Source of the DNA: Paucibacter sediminis
Lineage (GTDB): Bacteria > Pseudomonadota > Gammaproteobacteria > Burkholderiales > Burkholderiaceae_C
Length of the DNA: 64,000 nt
Reading direction: 5' to 3'
Assembly (NCBI RefSeq): GCF_030254645.1
Contig: NZ_CP116346.1
Coordinates: forward strand, 1,592,001 to 1,656,000
Below the pieces are notes generated by a model, which searched no databases, was not told the DNA's origin, and saw only the letters and a list, made by a program, of their open reading frames with translations. Shown piece after piece: positions 55,569-62,811 of the stretch; position 1 is the stretch's first letter, and the number at the start of each line of letters is the position of its first letter. A program made the position numbers and the translations under genes.

Positions 55569-56039
55569 TCAGCGCGGCACGCGCACGCGGTGCTCGCTGA
55601 AGTCGCCCTGCTCGGCGCCGGTGTGGCAGGCCGCGCAGTTGGCCGGGCTCTTGATGGCGGGGCGCTGCCAGACGCCGGCCGGCAGCTCGTCGTGCTTGCG
55701 CTGGAACCAGGCGGCGCGCGTGATGCGGTCTTGCTGCGGTGCCTCGCGGGCGCGCTTGCCGCTGCCGGCGTTCAGCAGCAGCCAGCGCGTCAGCGTCTGC
55801 GTGGTGGCTGGGTCCAGCGAGGCATCGCTGCCGTAATGCTTGCCGAGGTCGGCGGTGATGCGCTGCCACGAGGCGGCCGGCAGCAGGGCGGGCGGGTAGG
55901 CCAGGTGGCAGCCGCCGCATTCCTGCTGGTAGCTGGGGTTGGCGGTGGCGGGGCGCAGGCGCTCGCCATCGGCGCGGGCGGCGGCGGCGGGCAGCAGGGC
56001 CGCCGCCAGCAGCAGCGCAAAGCTCTTCATGTTCATCAT
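55569..56039 (-). CDS. Diheme cytochrome c (DHC)
   Basis: 156 residues from ATG 56039 with GAGG upstream. Signal peptide 1-23. Heme sites CGGCH (Cys41, Cys44, His45) and CAACH (Cys135, Cys138, His139). Matches DHC, the electron donor to the sphaeroides heme protein SHP in Rhodobacter. Located seven bases downstream of the SHP gene. Confidence 0.9.
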   Translation of the reverse strand: MMNMKSFALLLAAALLPAAAARADGERLRPATANPSYQQECGGCHLAYPPALLPAASWQRITADLGKHYGSDASLDPATTQTLTRWLLLNAGSGKRAREAPQQDRITRAAWFQRKHDELPAGVWQRPAIKSPANCAACHTGAEQGDFSEHRVRVPR

Positions 56040-56045
56040 CGGTCC

Positions 56046-56450
56046 TCAGGGTTTGAGCGTGATCAGCCAGGCCAGCACATCGGCCTTCTCGCCGGCGCTG
56101 CATTCGCGGCCCAGCACGTCCTTGCAATTGCGGCGGAACCATTTCTCGCTCTTGGCGGCATCGCCGAAGCGCTCGGGGTTGAAGGCCGGCGCCAGCGGCG
56201 CGATCGGCTTGCCGGTGCTGGCATGGCGGCCCGCCTGGGTGGGCAGGGCGCCATGGCAGGACGAGCAGCTCCACTCGGCGCCATGCTTGCTGGTGAAGAG
56301 GCGCTGGCCGCGTGCCGGGTCGCCGGCGGTGCCGGCCTGGGCGCTCAGCGCGGCCAGCTGTTCGGCCGCGGTGGTGGCGCCGGCCGTGCCGCTGGCCAGT
56401 GCCAGGGCCAGCAGCGCCGTCGGTATGAGGTGCCAGGTCTTGCTTCGCAT
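56046..56450 (-). CDS. Sphaeroides-heme-protein-type cytochrome c (SHP, DUF1924)
   Basis: 134 residues from ATG 56450 with AAGGAG upstream. Signal peptide 1-25. Single heme site CSSCH (Cys62, Cys65, His66). The segment KWFRRNCKDVLGREC includes Asn108, probably the unusual distal Asn ligand of SHP, and Cys109/Cys117 for a disulfide. SHP is a high-spin oxygen- and NO-binding cytochrome of unclear role. The usual membrane cytochrome b561 gene of this cluster is not beside it. Confidence 0.9.
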   Translation of the reverse strand: MRSKTWHLIPTALLALALASGTAGATTAAEQLAALSAQAGTAGDPARGQRLFTSKHGAEWSCSSCHGALPTQAGRHASTGKPIAPLAPAFNPERFGDAAKSEKWFRRNCKDVLGRECSAGEKADVLAWLITLKP

Positions 56451-56531
56451 GTCGACTCCTTGATGTCCGACATGCTGGGCCGTGCCGCTTAGCGCTTTCT
56501 TAACGCGGGCGGCTCGCATAATCGCTGCACC

Positions 56532-58988
56532 ATGGCAGCCAGCGACACGACGCCCCGAGGACTGAGCGCCGCGCAAGCGGCCGCGCGCCTGGCGCAGGAC
56601 GGCCCCAACCAGCTCACGCCGCCGCGCCCGCGCACGCTCTGGCACATGCTGGCCGAGTTGGTGCGCGAGCCGATGCTGCAGCTGATGCTGGCGGCCGGCC
56701 TGATCTATCTGCTGCTGGGCGACCGCCGCGAGGCGCTCATGCTGCTGGCCTTCGTGGTGCTGATGGTGGTGATCAGCCTGGTGCAGGAGCAGCGCACCGA
56801 GCGCGTGCTGGAGGCGCTGCGCGATCTCACCAGCCCGCGCGCCCTGGTGCTGCGCGATGGCGCGCCGCAGCGCATTGCCGGCACGGCGGTGGTGCGCGGC
56901 GACGTGCTGGTGCTGGCCGAGGGCGACCGCATCGCCGCCGATGCGCGCCTGCTCGAGGCCTACGACCTGCAGGCCGACGAGTCCCTGCTCAGCGGCGAGT
57001 CGCTGCCGGTGCTGAAGGCGCGGGGCGAGGCGGTGCTGGCCGGCTCCATGGTGGTGGGCGGCCAGGGCCTGGCCGAGGTGACGGCGATCGGCGCGGCCAG
57101 CGAGATCGGCCACATCGGCAGCGCGCTGGCCGAGATCGCCAGCCCCGATTCTCCGCTGCGCAGCCAGACGCGCCGGCTGGTGCGCGTGTTTGCGCTGCTG
57201 GGCCTGACGCTGAGCGCCGGCCTGGTGCTGCTCTACGGCCTGGCGCGCGGCGACTGGCTGGCCGCCGTGCTGGCGGGCATCTCGCTGGCGATGTCGATGC
57301 TGCCGCAGGAGTTCCTGCTGATACTGACCGTCTTCATGGCGATGGGCGCCTGGCGGCTCTCGCGCCAGCGCGTGCTGACGCGCCGCGCCGCCACCATCGA
57401 GACCCTGGGTTCGGCCACCGTGCTGTGCACCGACAAGACCGGCACGCTCACGCTCAACCAGATGGCGGTGGCCGAGCTGCAGCCATGGGGTCAGGTCTTG
57501 CCGGCCGAGCTGCTGGAGTTTGCCGTGCTGGCCAGCGAGCGCGAGCCCTTCGATGCGATGGAGCGCGCGCTGCTGGAGCGCGCGCGCGGCCAGCAGCCGC
57601 CCGTGCCCCTGCACCCGGGCTGGCGCCTGGTGCATGAATACGGGCTCAGCAGCAGCCTGCCGGCCATGACCCATGTCTGGCACGACGAGGTGGGCGCCGC
57701 GGTGGTGGCGGTGAAGGGGGCGCCCGAGGCGGTGCTGAGCCTCGCCCGCCTGCCCGCCGCGCAGGCCGAGGCGCTGGCGGCGCAAGCGCAGGCGATGGCG
57801 GCGCGCGGCCTGCGCGTGCTGGCGGTGGCGCGCGCGGGCTGGCAGGGGCAGGAGGACTGGCCGGCCGCGCCGGACGGCTTTGCCTGGCAGCTGCTGGGCC
57901 TGGTGGCCTTTGCCGACCCGCTGCGCCCCGAGGTCCCGGCCGCGATCGAGGAATGCCGAGCCGCCGGCCTGCGCGTGCTGATGATCACCGGCGACCATGC
58001 CGAGACCGCGCGCGCCATTGCCGCGCAGGCCGGGCTGGCGGCGACGGCCGGCGTGCTCACCGGCCCCGAGCTGGCCGAGATGGGCGAGGCCCAGTTGCGC
58101 GCGGCGGTGCGCAGCCACCAGGTGTTTGCGCGCATCCGGCCCGAGCAGAAGCTGCGCATTGTGGCGGCGCTGAAGGACCAGGGCGAGGTGGTGGCGATGA
58201 CCGGCGATGGCGTCAACGACGCGCCCTCGCTGAAGGCCGCGCACATCGGCATCGCGATGGGCGGGCGCGGCACCGACGTGGCGCGCGAGGCCGCGGCCCT
58301 GGTGCTGCTGGACGACAACTTCGCCTCCATCGTGCAGGCGGTGCGGCTGGGGCGGCGCATCTTCGACAACCTGCGCAAGGCCATGGCCTTCGTGCTGGCC
58401 GTGCATGTGCCGATCGCCGGGCTCTCGCTGCTGCCCCTGCTGCTGGGCTGGCCGGTGCTGCTGGGGCCGGTGCACATCGCCTTTCTGGAGCTGCTGATCG
58501 ACCCGGTGTGCTCGGTGGTGTTCGAGGCCGAGCGCGAGGAGGGCGATGTGATGCGGCGACCGCCGCGCGACCCGCAGGCGCCGCTGTTCTCCGCCGGCCT
58601 GATGGCCTGGAGCGCGGCCCAGGGCCTGCTGGTGCTGCTGGCCGTGGCCGGCCTGTTCGGCTGGCTGCTGGCGCAGCAGTTCAGCCCCGAGCAGGCACGC
58701 AGCCTCGCCTTCGTGGCCCTGGTGGCCTGCAATATCGGCCTGATCCTGGCGAACCGGAACCTGCGCAGCAGCCTCCTGCAGGCCTGGTTGCGGCCGAACG
58801 CGATGCTGTGGAGCATGTTGCTGGCCACCGCCGCGCTGCTGGCCGCGACCCTCGGCCTGGCGCCGCTGCGCGAGGTGTTCCGCTTCGCGACGATGCCGCC
58901 GCCGCAGCTGCTGGCGGCGCTGGGCCTGGGCCTGCTGGTGTGGCTGCTGCTCGAGGCCATGAAGGCCTTGGCGCGCCGGAGGCTGTGA
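56532..58988 (+). CDS. Cation-transporting P-type ATPase (P2-like)
   Basis: 818 residues. Cation ATPase N-terminal domain, actuator SGESLPV, phosphorylation site DKTGTLT (Asp301), hinge TGDGVNDAPSLKAA and GRGTDVAREAA. Eight to ten membrane spans. The TM4 ion-site motif, normally PEGLP, reads MLPQEFLLILT here, so the ion cannot be assigned; calcium or another divalent cation is possible. Contains one GGGGTCAGGTCTTG word (57487-57500, GQVL). Confidence 0.9.
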   Translation: MAASDTTPRGLSAAQAAARLAQDGPNQLTPPRPRTLWHMLAELVREPMLQLMLAAGLIYLLLGDRREALMLLAFVVLMVVISLVQEQRTERVLEALRDLTSPRALVLRDGAPQRIAGTAVVRGDVLVLAEGDRIAADARLLEAYDLQADESLLSGESLPVLKARGEAVLAGSMVVGGQGLAEVTAIGAASEIGHIGSALAEIASPDSPLRSQTRRLVRVFALLGLTLSAGLVLLYGLARGDWLAAVLAGISLAMSMLPQEFLLILTVFMAMGAWRLSRQRVLTRRAATIETLGSATVLCTDKTGTLTLNQMAVAELQPWGQVLPAELLEFAVLASEREPFDAMERALLERARGQQPPVPLHPGWRLVHEYGLSSSLPAMTHVWHDEVGAAVVAVKGAPEAVLSLARLPAAQAEALAAQAQAMAARGLRVLAVARAGWQGQEDWPAAPDGFAWQLLGLVAFADPLRPEVPAAIEECRAAGLRVLMITGDHAETARAIAAQAGLAATAGVLTGPELAEMGEAQLRAAVRSHQVFARIRPEQKLRIVAALKDQGEVVAMTGDGVNDAPSLKAAHIGIAMGGRGTDVAREAAALVLLDDNFASIVQAVRLGRRIFDNLRKAMAFVLAVHVPIAGLSLLPLLLGWPVLLGPVHIAFLELLIDPVCSVVFEAEREEGDVMRRPPRDPQAPLFSAGLMAWSAAQGLLVLLAVAGLFGWLLAQQFSPEQARSLAFVALVACNIGLILANRNLRSSLLQAWLRPNAMLWSMLLATAALLAATLGLAPLREVFRFATMPPPQLLAALGLGLLVWLLLEAMKALARRRL

Positions 58989-58995
58989 TAGCGTG

Positions 58996-59778
58996 ATGGC
59001 GATGTGGACGAGCGCGCTGCGGGCAAGCGAAAGAAGAAGCGTCGGCAGGGCTTGGGCCCTGGCGCTTTGGTGCGCACTCGCGGCCCCGGCCTGCCCGGCG
59101 GTGGAGGTGACGATGGCCTTCGGCGAGAAGATCCCGCCCTTCTGCTTCCCGCAGACCAACTCGGGCATCGAGGTCGAGGTGATACGCGAGGCGCTGGCCT
59201 ACAAGGGCCACCAGCTCAAGCCCAGCTACTACCCGTTTGCGCGCGTGCCGCTGGCCTTCAAGGACCGCTCGGTCGACGCCACCATGACCGATCTGGGCCA
59301 GGACCTGGGCGCGCATGGCGGCCATTACGGCGACACCGCGGTGCTCTACGACAACGTCTTCATCAGCCTGCACAGCCGCGGGCTCAACATCCGCAAGCCG
59401 GCCGACCTGGCGGGGCTGTCGGTGGTGTCCTTCAGCGGCGCCGCGACGCGTTTTCCGGAATGGCTGGAGCCGGTGAAGCGCGCCGGCCGCTATCTGGAGG
59501 TCAACGACCAGGCGGCCCAGGTCAAGACCCTGATGCTGGGTCGCTACGACCTGGTGCTGAGCGACCGCAGCATCTTCAAGTACTTCGCCCTGCAGCTCAA
59601 ACGCGAGGGCGTGGCGATCGCGCCGGTGGACGAGCATGCCTTCACCGTGCCCAACCCGATGGACTACCGCCCGGTGTTCCGCAGCCGCCAGGTACGCGAC
59701 GATTTCAATGCCGGCCTCAAGCACATGAAGGACGCCGGCCGGGTGCAGGCGATCTACGACAAGTATTTGAAGGAGTAG
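58996..59778 (+). CDS. Solute-binding protein family 3 (PBPb)
   Basis: 260 residues from ATG 58996. A signal segment (about 1-36) is followed by VTMAFGEKIPPFCFPQTNSGIEVEVI and a family-3 binding fold with SVDATMTD and KTLMLGRYDLVLSD. Likely periplasmic; similar orphan proteins exist without cognate permeases. Ligand unknown. It starts a few bases after the ATPase gene and may be co-transcribed with it. Confidence 0.85.
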   Translation: MAMWTSALRASERRSVGRAWALALWCALAAPACPAVEVTMAFGEKIPPFCFPQTNSGIEVEVIREALAYKGHQLKPSYYPFARVPLAFKDRSVDATMTDLGQDLGAHGGHYGDTAVLYDNVFISLHSRGLNIRKPADLAGLSVVSFSGAATRFPEWLEPVKRAGRYLEVNDQAAQVKTLMLGRYDLVLSDRSIFKYFALQLKREGVAIAPVDEHAFTVPNPMDYRPVFRSRQVRDDFNAGLKHMKDAGRVQAIYDKYLKE

Positions 59779-59785
59779 GCGGGAT

Positions 59786-60721
59786 TCAATCCGGCTCGGG
59801 CGCCGCCACCACCACCGCCGCATGTGGCGCGAACTGCGCCAGCGCCACGCCGGAGAGGGTCAGCGCCGCGCCCGCCAGCTTGACGGCGGTGAAGCTCTCG
59901 CCGGTGCTGAGCCAGGCCGCCAGGCCGGCGATGGGCGGCATCAGGTAGATCAGCGGCGCGGTGCGCGCCACGCCGCGCTGCGCGTTCACCCAGCCCCAGC
60001 CCAGCCAGCTGACGAAGCCGATCATCACGATGGCCCAGGCCGCGCCCAGCCACAGCCAGGGCGAAACGCCGGCCCAGTCCACCCGCAGCGCGACGGGTGT
60101 GGCATAGGCCAGCACCGGCAGGGTGGTGGCCAGGCTGGCGTAGCACATCACCAGCACCGCGCCATGGCGTTCGATCAGCGGCTTGGCCGCCACCGTGTAA
60201 TAGGAGAACAGCGCGGCCGCCAGCAGCAGCACCAGATCGCCGCCGCTGGCGCGCCATTGCCCGCCGGCCAGCTTGTCGGACATGAAGACCAGGGCGCCCA
60301 GCGCCGCCAGCGCGATGCCGATCAGCTGGGCGCGCTGCAGGCGCTCGAGGCCGTAGGCGCGCAGGATCAGCAGGGTGAACACCGGCCCGCAGGCCAGCAG
60401 CACCGAGCTGGAAAAGGGCGTGGAGAAATGGATGCCATAGCTGGAGAGCGCCAGGTGCAGGCCCTGGCCCAGGCAGCCCAGCCGCGTGAGTGCCCAGGCA
60501 TCGCCGCGCGACACGCGCGGCCAGGCCAGGCCATAGCGCTGCAGCAGCAGGCCAAGCACCAGCAGCGGCATGAGTGCAAAGCGCAGGAACAGAAAACCCT
60601 CGGGCTGCATGGCCGTCAGCAAGGCCTTCTGGATCGGGAAATTCAGGCCCCAGATGATGACGATGAGCAGGCCGGCGATGAGCGAGCTGCGGCCGGCGGG
60701 CGTGGGCGTCGGGTTATGCAT
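59786..60721 (-). CDS. DMT-superfamily (EamA) transporter
   Basis: 311 residues from ATG 60721. About ten hydrophobic segments in two EamA repeats; the first repeat has the usual GLLIVIIWGLNFPIQK and the second SWLGWGWVNAQRG. Exports or imports metabolites such as amino acids; substrate unknown. Convergent with the solute-binding gene. Confidence 0.88.
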   Translation of the reverse strand: MHNPTPTPAGRSSLIAGLLIVIIWGLNFPIQKALLTAMQPEGFLFLRFALMPLLVLGLLLQRYGLAWPRVSRGDAWALTRLGCLGQGLHLALSSYGIHFSTPFSSSVLLACGPVFTLLILRAYGLERLQRAQLIGIALAALGALVFMSDKLAGGQWRASGGDLVLLLAAALFSYYTVAAKPLIERHGAVLVMCYASLATTLPVLAYATPVALRVDWAGVSPWLWLGAAWAIVMIGFVSWLGWGWVNAQRGVARTAPLIYLMPPIAGLAAWLSTGESFTAVKLAGAALTLSGVALAQFAPHAAVVVAAPEPD

Positions 60722-60774
60722 CGCGGCATCATGCCGCAGCTTTCGGGGACGCGCAGGGCCGGGGCCATCCATAA

Positions 60775-61040
60775 GGGCCTGTTCACACTACGCCAATGGG
60801 TCGCGAAGGCTCGCCTTGGCGGGCCACGCTAGGCGCAGCGCGCCGCCCGCACTCGCGTGCGGGCCAGCGTTGCAACGACGCGTGGCCCGCCAAGACGAGC
60901 CTTCCCGCAGGGTTGTGGCCAGAAAGACCGCAGGCCGCGTTGCAAATCCTCGCCGGGTGTGCAACCCGGCTGCGGTTTGCGCCTTGCCTGCGGCCTTTCT
61001 GGCCGACAACGCGGCCTATTGACGTAGCGCGAACAGGCCC
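60775..61040. mobile_element. MITE-like element, 266 bp, nested inverted repeats
   Basis: Ends are GGGCCTGTTCACACTACGCC and, inverted, GCGCTACGTCAAT with GAACAGGCCC: about 23-bp terminal inverted repeats with a few mismatches. It is flanked by TAA on both sides (60772-60774, 61041-61043), as for some IS5-family insertions. Inside, AAGGCTCG-CTTGGCGGGCCACGC pairs with its complement 60 bases on, and GGCCAGAAAG-CCGCAGGC pairs similarly, so the whole folds into stacked hairpins. No coding capacity. Confidence 0.75.
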
Positions 61041-61082
61041 TAAAGTCGCTAGCTTTCCGAGTCAGCTCCCTAGCCAACCGCC

Positions 61083-61628
61083 ATGCAACGCAAGCTTTCC
61101 CTTTCCCTCCTCGCCCTGAGCGCGCTGGCGCTCACCGCCTGTGCCACGCCAGATGCCGGCAAGCCGCCGATGACGATGGGCGGCCGCATGGCCGTGGCCT
61201 CGCTCACCCCCACCCAGGGCAACCAGGTGCGCGGCCTGGTGATGTTCCACGCCATGGACGGCCACCTGATGGTGCATGCCAAGCTCAGCGGGCTCAAGCC
61301 CAATGGCGAGCATGGCTTCCATGTGCATGAGAACGGCAGCTGCGCCAGCACCGACGGCAGCAGCGCCGGCGGCCATTTCAACCCCGATGGCCAACCCCAT
61401 GGCCCGCAGCAGACCGCCCACCATGCCGGCGATCTGCCGGCGCTGAAGGCCGATGCCGAGGGCGCGGTGGACCAGAAGTTCATGCTGATGGGCCCGACGC
61501 TGGGCCAGGGCGCCGGCAACCTGATCGGGCGCGCGGTGATCGTGCACGCCCAGGCCGACGATTACGCCACCCAGCCTACCGGCAACTCGGGCGCGCGCAT
61601 CGCCTGCGGCGTGATCGCCGGGCATTGA
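61083..61628 (+). CDS. sodC: Cu/Zn superoxide dismutase, lipoprotein type
   Basis: 181 residues. Lipobox LTAC ends at Cys20. Copper ligands His80 and His82 (GFHVHENG), His98 (GGHFNP), His155 (VIVHA); zinc ligands include His98, His106, His114 and Asp117 (HHAGDLP); Cys87 and Cys175 form the disulfide. Dismutates superoxide in the periplasm. Confidence 0.93.
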   Translation: MQRKLSLSLLALSALALTACATPDAGKPPMTMGGRMAVASLTPTQGNQVRGLVMFHAMDGHLMVHAKLSGLKPNGEHGFHVHENGSCASTDGSSAGGHFNPDGQPHGPQQTAHHAGDLPALKADAEGAVDQKFMLMGPTLGQGAGNLIGRAVIVHAQADDYATQPTGNSGARIACGVIAGH

Positions 61629-61636
61629 GGCGTCGT

Positions 61637-62674
61637 TCAGAACAGCTGGTAGTTCAGCGCGCCGCCGTCCTGTGCGCGCACCGAGGCAAAGCGCGCTGAG
61701 AGGCGCGATTGCACGTTCACCGTCAGCGGCGCGAAGCCGGTGCCGCGGGTCAGCTCGTCGCCGTGCAGAAAGCACCAGTAGAGGAAGCGCATCGTCATGG
61801 CGGCGCTGTCGGCGCGCTGCGGGCGCGCATCGAAGAGCACGAAGCTGGTGAGGGTGATGGGCCAGCTGTCGGCGCCGGGGCGGTTCAGCAGGCTGGCCGT
61901 GTCCTTGCCCTGGGCGGCCAGGTCGCTGTGGCGGATCGCCGAACGAAAGCCCTGGTCCGAGGCCGCCACCCACTGGCCATCGGCATTGCGCAGGCTCACG
62001 CCGATGAGCTTCTCGCGTACCACGCGGTCGTAGCTGACATAGCCGATCGCGCCCTCGTTGGCCTTGAGCGCGGCGCTGACGCCGTCGTTGCCCTCGGCCG
62101 CCAGCACCTCGCCGGGCCAGTGCGGCAGCTGGCTCGCGCCCACACGCTCGGCAAAGGCCGCCGAGCTCAGCGCCAGGTAGCGCGTGAAGCCCTCGGTGCT
62201 GCCGGACTTGTCGGCCCGCACCACGCGCCGGATGCGCAGCGCTGGCAGGGCCAGGCCGGGGTTCTGCGCGGCGATGCGCGCATCGTTCCAGCGCAGCACC
62301 TCGCCGGCCATGATGGCGGCCAGCAGCTCGCCGCTCAGCTGCAGGCGGTTCGCCGCCACGCCGGGCAGGTTCACCACCGGCACGATGCCGCCCACCAGCA
62401 TGGGGATCTGCACCAGGCGGCGCTGCTCGAGCTCGCTGGCGGACAGCGGGGTGTCGGAGCCGCCGAAATGCACCGCGCGTGCGCTGATCTTCTTGAGCCC
62501 CTCGCCCGAGCCGGTGGCGCGGTAGTCCACCCGCACCCCGCTGTCCTTTTCATAGGCCTGGGCCCAGCGCTCATAGACCTTGGAGGGGAAGCTGGCGCCG
62601 CTGCCCTGCACCTGCGCCTGGGCGGGCAGGGTGCACAGGGCGAGCAGCAGGGCGAGGAGGGCAGTTCGAAGCAT
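61637..62674 (-). CDS. PstS-like phosphate ABC transporter substrate-binding protein
   Basis: 345 residues from ATG 62674. Signal peptide 1-21. QGSGASFPSKVYERWAQAY, YRATGSGEGLKKI and FGGSDTPLS are PstS phosphate-loop motifs, and DKSGSTEGFTRYL follows. Binds phosphate in the periplasm, but pstCAB and phoU are not adjacent, so it may be an orphan or extracytoplasmic sensor. Confidence 0.88.
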   Translation of the reverse strand: MLRTALLALLLALCTLPAQAQVQGSGASFPSKVYERWAQAYEKDSGVRVDYRATGSGEGLKKISARAVHFGGSDTPLSASELEQRRLVQIPMLVGGIVPVVNLPGVAANRLQLSGELLAAIMAGEVLRWNDARIAAQNPGLALPALRIRRVVRADKSGSTEGFTRYLALSSAAFAERVGASQLPHWPGEVLAAEGNDGVSAALKANEGAIGYVSYDRVVREKLIGVSLRNADGQWVAASDQGFRSAIRHSDLAAQGKDTASLLNRPGADSWPITLTSFVLFDARPQRADSAAMTMRFLYWCFLHGDELTRGTGFAPLTVNVQSRLSARFASVRAQDGGALNYQLF

Positions 62675-62757
62675 GGGCTGGACAGGGCACACCGGCAACC
62701 GGCGGCGCGATGCTAGCCATGGCATATGAAAGCTTGATGTCCGGTGTGCCCGGCAAG

Positions 62758-62790
62758 AAAAAACCCCGCGTCGCAGGGCGATCGCGGGGC
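62758..62790 (-). terminator. Intrinsic terminator of the DUF4397 gene
   Basis: Minus strand: CGCGGGG/CCCCGCG-type 7-bp stem (arms 62764-62770 and 62783-62789) followed by six Ts. Located 21 bases beyond the stop. Confidence 0.85.
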
Positions 62791-62811
62791 GAAGAGGAGT
62801 CGGAGCAGGGC

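Noticed and set aside
56451-59168. Minus-strand extension upstream of the SHP gene, opposite the P-type ATPase
   Set aside because: Antisense composition; the SHP start at 56450 has a good ribosome binding site and signal peptide.
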